Shown: positions 42,019-51,261 of the stretch, one piece after another | Layout: the number at the start of each line of letters is the position of its first letter | How positions within the stretch are numbered: position 1 is the first letter of the stretch | Assembly (NCBI RefSeq): GCF_030433895.1 | Contig: NZ_JARUXE010000010.1 | Location: forward strand, 1 to 64,000 | Direction of reading: 5' to 3' | DNA from: Arthrobacter sp. PsM3 | GTDB lineage: Bacteria > Actinomycetota > Actinomycetes > Actinomycetales > Micrococcaceae | DNA length: 64,000 bases | The notes under the pieces: model-generated | The model's input: only the letters and a program-made list of their open reading frames with translations | Database searches by the model: none | What the model was told of the DNA's origin: nothing | Made by a program: the position numbers and the translations under genes

Positions 42019-44511
42019 CTAGACGCTTGGAGCGATCTCCGGGATGCGCGGCTTGGTGTTGCCTGCGAAAGTGAACTTGGCGTCGTCGCCTTCGCCGTCC
42101 ACATCCACTACAACAATGTCGCCGGCGTGGATTTCGCCGAAGAGGATCTTCTCGGAGAGCTGGTCCTCGATCTCGCGCTGGATGGTCCGGCGCAGCGGCC
42201 GGGCACCCATCGCGGGGTCATAGCCGCGGGTTGCCAGCAGGATCTTGGCCGCGGGCGTGAGCTCGATGCCCATGTCCTTGTCCTTGAGGCGCTTCTCCAG
42301 CCGGCCGACGAACATGTCCACGATCTCGATGATCTCGTCCTGGGTCAGCTGCGGGAAGACCACAACGTCGTCAACACGGTTCAGGAACTCGGGACGGAAG
42401 TGCTGCTTGAGCTCCTCCGTGACGCGGGCCCGCATCCGGTTGTAACCGGTCTGCGTGTCCGTGCCGGACTGGAAGCCGGTGGCAACGCTCTTGGAGATGT
42501 CCCGGGTGCCGAGGTTGGTGGTCATGATGATCACGGTGTTCTTGAAGTCCACCACGCGGCCCTGGGAGTCGGTCAGACGGCCGTCTTCCAGGATCTGCAG
42601 CAGCGAGTTGAAGAGGTCGGCGTGCGCCTTCTCCACTTCGTCGAACAGGACCACGGAGAACGGACGACGGCGGACCTTTTCGGTCAGCTGCCCACCCTCT
42701 TCGTAACCCACGTAGCCCGGAGGGGCACCGAAGAGACGCGACACCGTGTGCTTCTCCGAGTACTCGGACATGTCCAGGGTGATCAGGGCGTCTTCCTCGC
42801 CGAAGAGGAATTCGGCCAGGGCCTTGGCGAGCTCGGTCTTGCCGACGCCGGTGGGGCCGGCGAAGATGAACGAACCGCCCGGACGCTTCGGGTCCTTCAG
42901 GCCTGCACGGGTGCGGCGGATCGCCTGGGACAGGGACTTGATGGCCTCGTCCTGGCCGACAACGCGCTTGTGCAGCTCGTCTTCCATCTTCAGCAGCCGC
43001 GAGGACTCTTCCTCGGTCAGCTTGAAGACCGGGATGCCGGTGGAGTTCGCCAGAACTTCGGCAATCAGGTCCTCATCAACTTCGGAGATGTCGTCCATGC
43101 CGCCGGTCTTCCACTGGCGTTCCTTCTCGGCACGCTCGGCAATGAGCTTCTGCTCCTTGTCGCGCAGCGAGGCGGCACCTTCGAAGTCCTGCGCGTCTAT
43201 CGCGGATTCCTTCTCCAGCTTCATGGCGGCGATCTTCTCGTCCATGATCTTGAGCTCCGGCGGGGCGGTCATCCGGCGGATGCGCAGCCGTGCACCGGCC
43301 TCATCGATCAGGTCGATCGCCTTGTCCGGCAGGAAACGGTCCGAGATGTAGCGCTCGGACAGGCTCGCTGCCGAGGCGAGGGCGCCGTCGGTGATGGTGA
43401 CGCGGTGGTGCGCCTCGTACCGGTCGCGGAGGCCCTTGAGGATCTCGATCGCGTGCGCGACAGAGGGCTCTTTGACCTGAATCGGCTGGAAACGGCGTTC
43501 CAGCGCGGCATCCTTCTCGATGTGCTTGCGGTACTCGTCCAGCGTGGTGGCACCGATGGTCTGGAGCTCACCGCGGGCCAGCATGGGCTTCAGGATCGAG
43601 GCCGCATCGATCGCTCCCTCGGCGGCGCCGGCACCCACCAGGGTGTGGATCTCGTCGATGAAGAGGATGATATCGCCGCGGGTGCGGATTTCCTTGAGGA
43701 CCTTCTTGAGGCGCTCTTCGAAGTCACCGCGGTAGCGGGAGCCGGCCACGAGGGACCCGAGGTCCAGCGTGTACAGCTGCTTGTCCTTGATGGTCTCCGG
43801 AACGTCGCCGCGAACAATCGCCTGGGCGAGGCCTTCGACGACGGCGGTCTTGCCGACGCCGGGCTCACCGATCAGCACGGGGTTGTTCTTGGTGCGGCGC
43901 GACAGGACCTGCATCACGCGTTCCATTTCGGATTCGCGCCCGATGACGGGGTCCAGTTTGTTCTCGCGCGCAGCCTGGGTCAGGTTGCGGCCGAACTGGT
44001 CCAGGACCACGGAACCGGCAGGAGTGCCTTCGGCCTGGCCCGGGCCAACACCGGCACCGGTGGTTTCCTTGCCCTGGTAGCCCGAGAGCAGCTGGATGAC
44101 CTGCTGGCGGACGCGGTTGAGGTCCGCACCGAGCTTGACCAGCACCTGGGCGGCAACACCTTCACCCTCGCGGATGAGACCGAGCAGAATGTGCTCGGTG
44201 CCGATGTAATTGTGTCCCAGCTGCAGGGCCTCGCGGAGCGAGAGTTCCAAGACCTTCTTGGCGCGGGGGGTGAAGGGGATGTGACCGGACGGGGCCTGCT
44301 GGCCCTGGCCGATGATCTCCTGTACCTGCTCGCGGACGCCGTCGAGCGAAATGCTCAAGGACTCAAGGGCTTTGGCAGCAACACCTTCACCTTCATGGAT
44401 CAGACCCAAGAGGATGTGTTCGGTACCAATGTAATTGTGGTTCAGCATGCGTGCCTCTTCTTGGGCAAGCACAACTACGCGACGGGCACGGTCCGTAAAT
44501 CGCTCAAACAT
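42019..44511 (-). CDS. clpC: ATP-dependent Clp protease ATP-binding subunit ClpC
   Basis: An 830-residue Hsp100 unfoldase that feeds ClpP. Two Clp-N repeats ([28 protein letters not shown] and a second with [10 protein letters not shown]) come first. The first AAA domain has GEPGVGKT and [11 protein letters not shown], a UVR-type coiled middle domain follows ([17 protein letters not shown]), and the second AAA domain has [25 protein letters not shown] precedes ATG. Essential in Actinobacteria. It is next to lsr2 and lysS as in mycobacteria. Confidence 0.98.
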   Translation of the reverse strand: MFERFTDRARRVVVLAQEEARMLNHNYIGTEHILLGLIHEGEGVAAKALESLSISLDGVREQVQEIIGQGQQAPSGHIPFTPRAKKVLELSLREALQLGHNYIGTEHILLGLIREGEGVAAQVLVKLGADLNRVRQQVIQLLSGYQGKETTGAGVGPGQAEGTPAGSVVLDQFGRNLTQAARENKLDPVIGRESEMERVMQVLSRRTKNNPVLIGEPGVGKTAVVEGLAQAIVRGDVPETIKDKQLYTLDLGSLVAGSRYRGDFEERLKKVLKEIRTRGDIILFIDEIHTLVGAGAAEGAIDAASILKPMLARGELQTIGATTLDEYRKHIEKDAALERRFQPIQVKEPSVAHAIEILKGLRDRYEAHHRVTITDGALASAASLSERYISDRFLPDKAIDLIDEAGARLRIRRMTAPPELKIMDEKIAAMKLEKESAIDAQDFEGAASLRDKEQKLIAERAEKERQWKTGGMDDISEVDEDLIAEVLANSTGIPVFKLTEEESSRLLKMEDELHKRVVGQDEAIKSLSQAIRRTRAGLKDPKRPGGSFIFAGPTGVGKTELAKALAEFLFGEEDALITLDMSEYSEKHTVSRLFGAPPGYVGYEEGGQLTEKVRRRPFSVVLFDEVEKAHADLFNSLLQILEDGRLTDSQGRVVDFKNTVIIMTTNLGTRDISKSVATGFQSGTDTQTGYNRMRARVTEELKQHFRPEFLNRVDDVVVFPQLTQDEIIEIVDMFVGRLEKRLKDKDMGIELTPAAKILLATRGYDPAMGARPLRRTIQREIEDQLSEKILFGEIHAGDIVVVDVDGEGDDAKFTFAGNTKPRIPEIAPSV

Positions 44512-44576
44512 TTCGCCACACTCCTAGCTACGACGTACTTTGATGCTACGTGGCCGGGTTCAAGAATTGGGGCTTG

Positions 44577-44592
44577 TTCGCCACAGGGGAAA
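44577..44592 (-). promoter_or_regulatory. Possible ClgR site upstream of clpC
   Basis: TTCGCCACAGGGGAAA is an imperfect inverted repeat (TTCGCC against GGGGAA) resembling the ClgR motif that controls clp genes in Actinobacteria. It lies about 65 bases before the clpC ATG. One arm has a mismatch. Confidence 0.35.
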
Positions 44593-44773
44593 CCGGGACG
44601 ACGCAGCCGCGTCACATCAGGGCGCACCCGCGGCCCGGCCGGGGCCCTGCAGCGGCGGCCGACGGACACGGCACAACCCGGCCGACGGGTCGGGGCGGCA
44701 CGGCCGGCAGGGACGGTACAGCCGGCGGCCCGGGACTGCGCGGGGCCCTGCAGCACGGCCGGCGCCGCGCACG

Positions 44774-44806
44774 ACAAAGCCCCCACCGAAAAAGCAGGGG
44801 CTTTGT
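44774..44806 (-). terminator. Terminator of lsr2
   Basis: ACAAAGCCCC and GGGGCTTTGT form a perfect 10-bp stem with a 13-base loop, 54 bases after the lsr2 stop. The rest of 44512-44859 is GC-rich and carries the clpC promoter and no visible gene. Confidence 0.7.
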
Positions 44807-44859
44807 GATAGGTAACGCGCCCTGGCGCATAAGGCGCCGCAGGATACCTGGCTTGAAGG

Positions 44860-45186
44860 CTAGGAATTCGCCTTTTGGTAGGCTTCCTGAATTTCAGCCT
44901 GGATGCGGCCGCGGCTGTTTACTGCATAGCCGTTATCGCGTGCCCACTGCCGGATCTGTGCTGAGTCCTGGTTCCGGCCAGATGAAATTTTGGTGCGGGT
45001 TGCGCGGCCGCTTGAGGTCTTGCGCGCATGGGCCACAAACCGCTCAACTGCAGAGCGCAGCTGCGCGGCGTTGTCCGCCGACAGGTCGATTTCGTAACTG
45101 ACGCCGTCAAGGCCAAACCGGACGGTTTCGTCCGCGGATCCCCCATCCAGATCATCAACAAGGATGATTTTTACTTTCTGTGCCAT
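44860..45186 (-). CDS. lsr2: Lsr2 family nucleoid-associated protein
   Basis: A 108-residue H-NS-like xenogeneic silencer. The N-terminal dimerisation region is KVKIILVDDLDGGSADETVRFGLDGVSYEIDLS. The C-terminal domain ends with the AT-minor-groove hook NSRGRI (like RGR) after IRQWARDNGYAV. It binds A/T-rich and foreign DNA. Length is typical. It lies between lysS and clpC as in mycobacteria. Confidence 0.97.
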   Translation of the reverse strand: MAQKVKIILVDDLDGGSADETVRFGLDGVSYEIDLSADNAAQLRSAVERFVAHARKTSSGRATRTKISSGRNQDSAQIRQWARDNGYAVNSRGRIQAEIQEAYQKANS

Positions 45187-45321
45187 TAAGACTCTCTTTC
45201 CAAAAGGATGAGTATTTAGGAAAAGCGGGATCTATCTGCTTAAAAGTATCCTCTGCTTAATGGCAACGAGTCAAAGCCAAATAGATTTTCCAAGGAAAAC
45301 CCAAGGTTGAATAGCCCGCTA

Positions 45322-45510
45322 TTAGTTCAGGCCGTTGGAATGGCCGTCGTTGCGGCGGGTATCGGGCGCCTGGGCATTTCCCTCGGCTTCCGCCTGGGCA
45401 CGCGCTTCGGCCTGGCGCTCGGATTTGTCGGCATTGAAAATGGATTTCATGGCGAACCAGAAAATCAGGCCGACCACCACGGAGGGAAGCAATACGGCGA
45501 TGTACTCCAT
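45322..45510 (-). CDS. Small membrane protein downstream of lysS
   Basis: A 62-residue protein. One membrane helix (MEYIAVLLPSVVVGLIFWFAM) is followed by a basic/acidic Ala-Gln-rich cytoplasmic tail (SERQAEARAQAEAEGNAQ) likely to be helical or coiled. It begins within a few bases of the lysS stop, so it is co-transcribed with lysS. I recall similar small proteins beside lysS in Arthrobacter; function unknown. Confidence 0.75.
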   Translation of the reverse strand: MEYIAVLLPSVVVGLIFWFAMKSIFNADKSERQAEARAQAEAEGNAQAPDTRRNDGHSNGLN

Positions 45511-45512
45511 GG

Positions 45513-47045
45513 TCAGTGTCCTTCGGGCTTGAGCAGCGGGAACAGAATGGTCTCGCGGATACCGGCGCCGGTAAAGAGCATGACCAGCCGGTCGATGCCC
45601 AGGCCGATCCCGCCCATCGGCGGGGCGCCGTACTCCAAAGCGCGGAGGAAATCCTCGTCCAGCTGCATGGCCTCCACATCGCCGGCGGCGGAGCGGCGCG
45701 ACTGCTCGGTGAGGCGCTCGCGCTGGATCACCGGATCAATCAGCTCGGAGAAGGCCGTGCCCCGCTCCATGCCGCCGATGATGAGGTCCCACGCCTCGAT
45801 GAGTCGGTCGTCCTCGCGGTGCTGGCGGGCCAGCGGCTGGGCCGACGGCGGGTAGTCGTACACGAAGGTCGGGTTCAACAGCGTCGGTTCGACCAGTTCG
45901 CCGAAGAGTTCCACCACCAGCTTCTCGGCATCCCAGTTGGCGTCGACTTTGACCTCATGCTTGGCGGCGAGCGCCAGCAGTTCCAATGCCGGGGTCTCCG
46001 GGGTGATTTCCTGGCCCACGGTTTCGGAGAGCCCCGGGTAGACCGCCATCCAGGCCCAGTCGCCGTCGAGGTTGATCTCCCCGGCCTCGGACTGCAGGAC
46101 CCGGCCCACACCGGCGGCATCGGCGGCGTCGAGGATGAGCTCCTTGATGCGGTCCGCCATGACGAACTGGTCGGCCCAGGCCTCGTAGCTTTCCAGGGTG
46201 GTGAATTCCGGGCTGTGGGTGGAGTCCACCCCTTCATTGCGGAAGACGCGGCCCATGTCGTAGACACGGTCGATTCCGCCGACGACGGTTCGCTTAAGGT
46301 AGAGCTCGGTGGCGATGCGCAGGGTCATTTTCTGGTCGAACGCGTTCATGTGCGTTTCGAAGGGGCGGGCCGTGGCGCCGCCGTGGACCAGCTGCAGCAT
46401 CGGCGTTTCCACCTCGACGTAGCCCTGGCGGTGCAGGGTCTCGCGGATGGACCGTGTGATCGCGGCGCGGGTGTAGACCATTTCGCGGGCTTCGTCCCGG
46501 ACGATGAGGTCCACGTAGCGCTGGCGGACGCGGGTTTCCTCGTTGAGCTCGGCGTGGAGTACCGGCAGCGGGCGCAGGGCTTTGGAGGCCATGGACCAGG
46601 ACTCGGCCATCACGGAGAGCTCGCCGCGCCGCGAGGAGATGACCTCGCCCTTGACGAAAACGTGGTCGCCGAGGTCCACGAGGCCCTTCCAATCGGCGAG
46701 CGCTTCCTCGCCGATGTTGGCCAGGCTCAGCATGACCTGCAGCCGGACGGCCTTGCCGTCAACGCCGCCCTCCTGGAGCGTGGCGAAGCAGAGCTTGCCG
46801 GTGTTGCGGATGAAGACGATGCGGCCGGTCACACCGGCGACGTCGCCGGTGGTTTCGTCGGCCTCGAGATGCGCATACTTCTCACGGATTTCACCCAGTG
46901 AATGTGTGCGTTCAACACCCACCGGATACGCCTCGATGCCGCGCTCGATCAGCTTGGCGCGCTTCTCCATGCGGATGCGCGTCTGCTCGCTGGCGTCGTG
47001 GGAGTCGGCGGCGGTGTTCGGGGCGGAGGTGTTTTGGGAAGTCAC
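45513..47045 (-). CDS. lysS: Lysine--tRNA ligase (class II)
   Basis: A 510-residue class II synthetase that charges tRNA-Lys. An N-terminal OB-fold anticodon-binding domain (VTGRIVFIRNTGKLCFATL) precedes the class II core: motif 2 MGRVFRNEGVDSTHSPEFTTLESY, and motif 3 GGIGLGIDRLVMLFTG with its conserved Arg. GTG 47045 is preferred: TAAACT lies eight bases upstream. The frame can also open at TTG 47054. Confidence 0.97.
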   Translation of the reverse strand: MTSQNTSAPNTAADSHDASEQTRIRMEKRAKLIERGIEAYPVGVERTHSLGEIREKYAHLEADETTGDVAGVTGRIVFIRNTGKLCFATLQEGGVDGKAVRLQVMLSLANIGEEALADWKGLVDLGDHVFVKGEVISSRRGELSVMAESWSMASKALRPLPVLHAELNEETRVRQRYVDLIVRDEAREMVYTRAAITRSIRETLHRQGYVEVETPMLQLVHGGATARPFETHMNAFDQKMTLRIATELYLKRTVVGGIDRVYDMGRVFRNEGVDSTHSPEFTTLESYEAWADQFVMADRIKELILDAADAAGVGRVLQSEAGEINLDGDWAWMAVYPGLSETVGQEITPETPALELLALAAKHEVKVDANWDAEKLVVELFGELVEPTLLNPTFVYDYPPSAQPLARQHREDDRLIEAWDLIIGGMERGTAFSELIDPVIQRERLTEQSRRSAAGDVEAMQLDEDFLRALEYGAPPMGGIGLGIDRLVMLFTGAGIRETILFPLLKPEGH

Positions 47046-47110
47046 AATCCCCAAGTTTACCGGGGTTTCTGCCCTTCAGGTCCCGCACAGGTATGGCCCG
47101 TTTTGCGGAA

Positions 47111-47116
47111 TAGACT
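47111..47116 (+). promoter_or_regulatory. -10 box of a leaderless hydrolase gene
   Basis: TAGACT with a six-base spacer to GTG 47123, the same layout as before the paralogous gene at 48754. Confidence 0.6.
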
Positions 47117-47122
47117 CAGGGC

Positions 47123-48694
47123 GTGGAGACGCGGAACATCAGCACCGACGACGGCGAAGGACACCTCGAGTTGCATTCATTCCGCCCGGCGGAGAGGCCC
47201 GCGCCGGGGCCGGGAATCGTCGTCGTCCACGGCACCCTTGTCACCGCTACCCTGTACCGCCCCGTCGCACGGAAGATCAGCCGCCTGCTGGGCCGTCCGG
47301 TGCATTGCTACAACCGGCGCGGACGCGCCGGTTCCTCCCCCCAGCCGCCCGGCTACTCGGCGGCCACCGAGGTCAGCGATCTGGCGGCGGTGCTGCGGGA
47401 GACCGGCTCGAACGACGTCGTGGCGCACAGCTACGGCGGTTTCGTGGCCCTGCAGGCGGCAAGGACGGTGCCGATCCGCCGGATGGTGACCTACGACGCG
47501 GCGGTGTCGCTCTCGGGCAACCTCACCCGGCGCTGGCGGCCCGAGCTGGAGCGGTCGGTGGCTGCCGGGCAGCTCGACGAGGCGTGGGCGCACCTGATCC
47601 AGGGCCTTGAGACGGCCGGGCCGGTCTCCAAGCTTCCGCTGGGCGCGCAGCGGATGCTCAGCATCCTCTCCGCCCGGACCAGCACGGGCGCCGAGATGCG
47701 CGAGCTGCCGCCCACCGCCGTCGTGGAGATGCGGGCGGTGCTGGACGCCGATGCCGAGCTGGCGGACTTCGCGTCAGTGACCACACCCACGCTGATGCTG
47801 AGCGGCGGCTGGAGCCCGGACTACTTCGCCGAGACCGGCCGCCAGCTCGCCGCCGCCGTCCCTTCGATTGAATCTGCCGTGCTGCCGGGCCAGCTCCACG
47901 AAAGCCCGCTGCGGCCCGGAATCCGGCTGCCCCGGGCGGCCGCACGTTTCCTGCTGGCCGGCGAGGGGACCCTGCGGCCCCTCGCCGGCGCGCAGGCCGC
48001 GGCTCAAGCTGGGCCGCTGAGGGGCGCGCCCTTACAATCGGTGGGCGACCCTTTCGAAAGGACCCCTTTGGCCAAGCTCTACTTCCGCTACGGCGCGATG
48101 AACTCCGGCAAGTCAACGGGCCTGCTGCAGGCCGCCTTCAACTACGAGGAACGCGGCCAGCGGGTCCTGCTGGCCAAACCGGATGTGGACACCAAGGGCG
48201 ACTCCGACGTCGTGTCCCGCCTGGGCATGACCCGTTCGGTGGACTTCCTGGTCCCGGCCGGGGCATCCGCCCGGGGGCTGTTCACCGCCCATGCCCACGG
48301 AGACGATCCCGACGCCCTGCTGGAGCATGTGGACACTCAACCGGTTGCCTGCCTGCTGGTGGATGAGGCCCAGTTCCTGGAACCGGGCCAGGTGGACGAC
48401 CTGTTCCGGATCGCTGTCCTGGACAACGTTCCGGTGCTGGCCTACGGCATCCGCACGGACTTCCGTACCCGGGCATTCCCGGGCTCGCTGCGGCTCCTGG
48501 AAATCGCGCACACCCTTGAGGAACTCAAGACCATTTGCCGCTGCGGCCGCAAGGCCATCTTCAACACCCGCCGGGCCGGTGACCAGGTGGTCTTCGATGG
48601 CGACCAGGTCGCGATCGACGGCCAGGACGTCTGGTACGAATCGCTCTGCGGCTCCTGCTACCTCGAGGTCTCCGGCGGGCGGCTGGGGAACTAG
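47123..48694 (+). CDS. Alpha/beta hydrolase fused in frame to thymidine kinase
   Basis: One uninterrupted 523-residue frame. Residues 1-285 are an alpha/beta hydrolase: GIVVVHGTLVTATLYRPVA holds the oxyanion region, the nucleophile Ser is in AHSYGGFVAL, and the probable catalytic His is in PGQLHESP. It is a clear paralogue of the 277-residue protein at 48754. There is no stop after the hydrolase; a 30-residue Ala/Gly/Pro linker runs into thymidine kinase from residue 316. The linker DNA holds a promoter-like box and a ribosome site for tdk. So the hydrolase is either made only as a fusion or as a read-through form, while tdk is also made alone. Leaderless GTG start. Confidence 0.8.
   Translation: METRNISTDDGEGHLELHSFRPAERPAPGPGIVVVHGTLVTATLYRPVARKISRLLGRPVHCYNRRGRAGSSPQPPGYSAATEVSDLAAVLRETGSNDVVAHSYGGFVALQAARTVPIRRMVTYDAAVSLSGNLTRRWRPELERSVAAGQLDEAWAHLIQGLETAGPVSKLPLGAQRMLSILSARTSTGAEMRELPPTAVVEMRAVLDADAELADFASVTTPTLMLSGGWSPDYFAETGRQLAAAVPSIESAVLPGQLHESPLRPGIRLPRAAARFLLAGEGTLRPLAGAQAAAQAGPLRGAPLQSVGDPFERTPLAKLYFRYGAMNSGKSTGLLQAAFNYEERGQRVLLAKPDVDTKGDSDVVSRLGMTRSVDFLVPAGASARGLFTAHAHGDDPDALLEHVDTQPVACLLVDEAQFLEPGQVDDLFRIAVLDNVPVLAYGIRTDFRTRAFPGSLRLLEIAHTLEELKTICRCGRKAIFNTRRAGDQVVFDGDQVAIDGQDVWYESLCGSCYLEVSGGRLGN
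48033..48038 (+). promoter_or_regulatory. Internal -10 box for tdk
   Basis: TACAAT, one base off the consensus TATAAT, inside the hydrolase-kinase linker. It is 18 bases before the ribosome site GAAAGGA (48056-48062), which stands five bases before TTG 48068. Confidence 0.6.
48068..48694 (+). CDS. tdk: Thymidine kinase (internal start within the fused frame)
   Basis: A 208-residue type II thymidine kinase that phosphorylates thymidine with ATP for salvage. The P-loop is GAMNSGKST, the catalytic Glu is in VDEAQFL, and zinc ligands come in pairs: CRCG and CGSC. The lasso is DVWYESLCG. Length equals that of free-standing Tdk. TTG 48068 has GAAAGGA at ideal spacing and its own -10 box, so independent translation is likely even though the frame is fused to the upstream hydrolase. 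Confidence 0.93.
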   Translation: MAKLYFRYGAMNSGKSTGLLQAAFNYEERGQRVLLAKPDVDTKGDSDVVSRLGMTRSVDFLVPAGASARGLFTAHAHGDDPDALLEHVDTQPVACLLVDEAQFLEPGQVDDLFRIAVLDNVPVLAYGIRTDFRTRAFPGSLRLLEIAHTLEELKTICRCGRKAIFNTRRAGDQVVFDGDQVAIDGQDVWYESLCGSCYLEVSGGRLGN

Positions 48695-48741
48695 CCGTCC
48701 ACCGCCGGGGAACCCTACTACGCCGTAGCTGCAGCCTCGGC

Positions 48742-48747
48742 TAGGCT
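48742..48747 (+). promoter_or_regulatory. -10 box of the second leaderless hydrolase gene
   Basis: TAGGCT with a six-base spacer to ATG 48754. Confidence 0.55.
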
Positions 48748-48753
48748 CGGAGC

Positions 48754-49587
48754 ATGACCCGCGAGAACATCAGGACCCCCGACGGTGGCACCATCGAGCT
48801 TTTCAGCACGGGTGCCGAGCTTGCCTCGGCGGGCTCCGGCGTCGTCGTCGTTGCGGCCTCAATGGTGACCGCCTCCGACTACACGCGTTTCGCCCAGAAG
48901 CTCAGTGCGTCCCTGGGCCGGCCGGTGCACACCTTCAACCGGCGCGGCCGCGGCTCCTCCTCCCCGCAGCCGGAGGACTACACCCTCGATGTGGACATCA
49001 AAGACCTCGACGCGGTGATGAAGCACACCTCCAGCACAGACGTTTTCGGGCACAGCTTCGGCGGCGCGGTGGCACTGCACGCCGCCCGCACCCTGCCGGT
49101 GGAACGCCTCGCCGTGTACGACCCCGCCGTCTCGGTAAACCACAGCGTCACCGCTGACTGGACCACCGAGTATGAGAAGGCGACGGCGGCCGGCGACGAC
49201 GACCGCGCCCTCGCCGTGCTGCTCAGGGGCCTGGAGACCGGCAGCGCCCTGTCCCGGATGCCGCTGTCCATGCTGACCCTGGCGAACAAACTGGCCGCCG
49301 GCACACCGATCGGCAAACAGATGCGCGAGCTGATGAAGACCGGGGTCCGGGAGATCAAGGCCATCATCGCCGCGGACATGCCGGCGGAGCCGTTCCTGGA
49401 ACTGCCGCTGGAAACGCTGATCATCGTGGGCGAGAAGAGCCCGGCGTACTTCGGTGTGGCCTGCGCCCAGATCCACGAGGTGCTCTCCGGCTCCAGCTAC
49501 ACGATCCTGCCGGGCATGGGGCACGACGGCGTCAACAAGGCACCGGACAAGCTCATCTCCGCGCTCAGCGAGTTCTTCGCCAGCTAA
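48754..49587 (+). CDS. Alpha/beta hydrolase, paralogue of the 47123 hydrolase
   Basis: A 277-residue alpha/beta hydrolase. The nucleophile elbow is GHSFGGAVAL, an Asp is in VYDPAVSV, and the His is in LPGMGHDGVNKAP. It aligns end to end with the hydrolase part of the upstream frame (LGRPVHTFNRRGRGSSSPQP against LGRPVHCYNRRGRAGSSPQP), so the pair came from a duplication around tdk. Here the stop codon is intact. Substrate unknown; no signal peptide. A palindromic repeat follows 34 bases later. Confidence 0.9.
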   Translation: MTRENIRTPDGGTIELFSTGAELASAGSGVVVVAASMVTASDYTRFAQKLSASLGRPVHTFNRRGRGSSSPQPEDYTLDVDIKDLDAVMKHTSSTDVFGHSFGGAVALHAARTLPVERLAVYDPAVSVNHSVTADWTTEYEKATAAGDDDRALAVLLRGLETGSALSRMPLSMLTLANKLAAGTPIGKQMRELMKTGVREIKAIIAADMPAEPFLELPLETLIIVGEKSPAYFGVACAQIHEVLSGSSYTILPGMGHDGVNKAPDKLISALSEFFAS

Positions 49588-49621
49588 CCCGCCAAGCCCG
49601 CCCCGCCCCACGCCACCACAG

Positions 49622-49684
49622 CAACGCGGGGTCACTTAAAGCCCATCCCGCGGCTCCGGACGGGCGTTATGTGACCCCGCGTTG
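49622..49684. repeat. 63-bp palindromic repeat, copy 1
   Basis: Arms CAACGCGGGGTCA and TGACCCCGCGTTG are a perfect 13-bp inverted repeat; inner GCCC and GGGC add a second stem. Total length 63. Copy 2 at 51262-51324 has the same length and near-identical arms with a different interior. The two flank the MFS gene. Confidence 0.85.
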
Positions 49685-49697
49685 GGGTTAAGTGGGG

Positions 49698-51158
49698 TTA
49701 GGCGGGGTGTTCCGTTGCGGCGGTCTTGCGCATCATAGCGGCCAGGACGACGGCGGCCACGGCAATGGCCGATGCCGTGAGGAACGCCGCGTGCATTCCC
49801 GCAACGTTTCCCGCGCCGGCGGACACGACCGCGTAGATCGAGACGAGCAGCGCCGTTCCGGCGGCCCCCGCCACTTGCTGCAGGGTGTTCATTATGGCCG
49901 AGCCGTGTGAATACAGGTGCGGTGGCAGCGGGTTCAGCCCGGTGGTGAACGCCGGGGTGAAGATCAGCGCCAGGCCCAGGCTGAGGCCCACGTGCAGCGC
50001 GACGATCCACCCGACGGGTGTGCCCGCGTCAAGCAGGGAGAACTGGAACAGGGCCACGACAAGTAGGGACGCACCGGTGACGGTCAGCGGCAGCGGACCG
50101 ACCTTGTCAAAGAGCCGCCCGATGAACGGGCCCAGCAGGCCCATCGCGAGGCCGCCGGGCAGCAGGGTCAGCCCGGTCTCCAGCGACGTCAGCCCGCGGA
50201 TTTCCTGCAGGTACAACGGCAGCAGGATCACCGCGCCGAACAGGGCGATCATGGCCACCACGAGCAGCAGCACGGACACCGTGAACATCCGGAAGGTGAA
50301 CGCGCGCAGGTCCAGCAGGGGCGCCTCGGACTTCTGCAGCCGCAGCTGCCGGAGCACAAACGCGACCATGGCAATGACGCCCACGGCCAACGCCGTGACG
50401 GCGGGCGCGCCGGGACCGCCCTGGCCGCCGATCTGGCTCAGTCCGTAGACGAGGCCGCCGAAGGCAGGAACGGTCAGCACAACGGACAGGGCGTCGAGCC
50501 GGGTCTTTTCCTTTTCGCCGATGTTGGTCAGGAACCGGGCGCCGATGGCGAAAGCGGCCAGGGCGATCGGCAGGACAAAAACGAACATGAAGCGCCAGGA
50601 GAAGTGTTCAAGAATCAGCCCGGAAACCGTCGGGCCCATGGCCGGCGCCACCGAGATGGCGATGCTGACGTTGCCCATCACGAAGCCGCGGCGTGAGACG
50701 GGGACCAGAGTGAGGATGGTGGTCATCAGCAGGGGCAGCATGATGGCGGTGCCGCCGGCCTGGACGATCCGGGCGAGCAGGAGGATCTCGAAGCCCGGGG
50801 CCAGCGCCGCGAGCAGCGTGCCGCCGGAGAACAGGCCCATGGCCAGCATAAAGACGGCGCGGGTGGACAGCCGCTGCAGGATGAAGCCGGTCGTGGGGAT
50901 CACGACGGCCATCGTGAGCATAAAACCGGTCGACAGCCACTGCACGGTGGGTGCGGTGACGCCGAGGTCCACCATCAGCCTTTGCAGAGCGACGTTCATG
51001 ATGGTTTCGTTCAGGATGACCACGAAGGTGGCCACCAGCAGGGTGCCGATAATGGTGACGGATTCCCGGGACATCTTCGCCGGCGGCGTTGCCACCCCGC
51101 CGGCAACCTGGGCCTGCGCGGGATCGCCGGGGGGCTTTGAAGAGACGTCTGTAGGCAT
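49698..51158 (-). CDS. DHA2-type MFS multidrug exporter
   Basis: A 486-residue transporter with about 14 membrane helices, as in the EmrB/QacA (DHA2) group. Motif A region is GFILQRLSTRAVFMLAMGLF, motif C-type helix is GNVSIAISVAPAMGPTVSGLILEHFSWRFMF, and FVVILNETIMNVALQRLMVDLG is the conserved first helix. It should export drugs or other small hydrophobic compounds by proton antiport. ATG 51158 has GAGGGAA upstream; the frame is open to 51227. It is alone on its strand between two palindromic repeats, with no adjacent regulator. Confidence 0.93.
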   Translation of the reverse strand: MPTDVSSKPPGDPAQAQVAGGVATPPAKMSRESVTIIGTLLVATFVVILNETIMNVALQRLMVDLGVTAPTVQWLSTGFMLTMAVVIPTTGFILQRLSTRAVFMLAMGLFSGGTLLAALAPGFEILLLARIVQAGGTAIMLPLLMTTILTLVPVSRRGFVMGNVSIAISVAPAMGPTVSGLILEHFSWRFMFVFVLPIALAAFAIGARFLTNIGEKEKTRLDALSVVLTVPAFGGLVYGLSQIGGQGGPGAPAVTALAVGVIAMVAFVLRQLRLQKSEAPLLDLRAFTFRMFTVSVLLLVVAMIALFGAVILLPLYLQEIRGLTSLETGLTLLPGGLAMGLLGPFIGRLFDKVGPLPLTVTGASLLVVALFQFSLLDAGTPVGWIVALHVGLSLGLALIFTPAFTTGLNPLPPHLYSHGSAIMNTLQQVAGAAGTALLVSIYAVVSAGAGNVAGMHAAFLTASAIAVAAVVLAAMMRKTAATEHPA

Positions 51159-51261
51159 GGGGGTTCCCTCAGGCAGTTTTTGGAGGAGTGGGGTCGGCAG
51201 CGGCGGCGCTGACTCATGGTCCAACAATCCAGGCAGAGGAGTAATTCCCTCCGACAGGAAA

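Noticed and set aside
41803..44808. A 1001-codon plus-strand frame opposite clpC
   Set aside because: It mirrors the codon pattern of clpC on the other strand, has no recognisable domain and no ribosome site.
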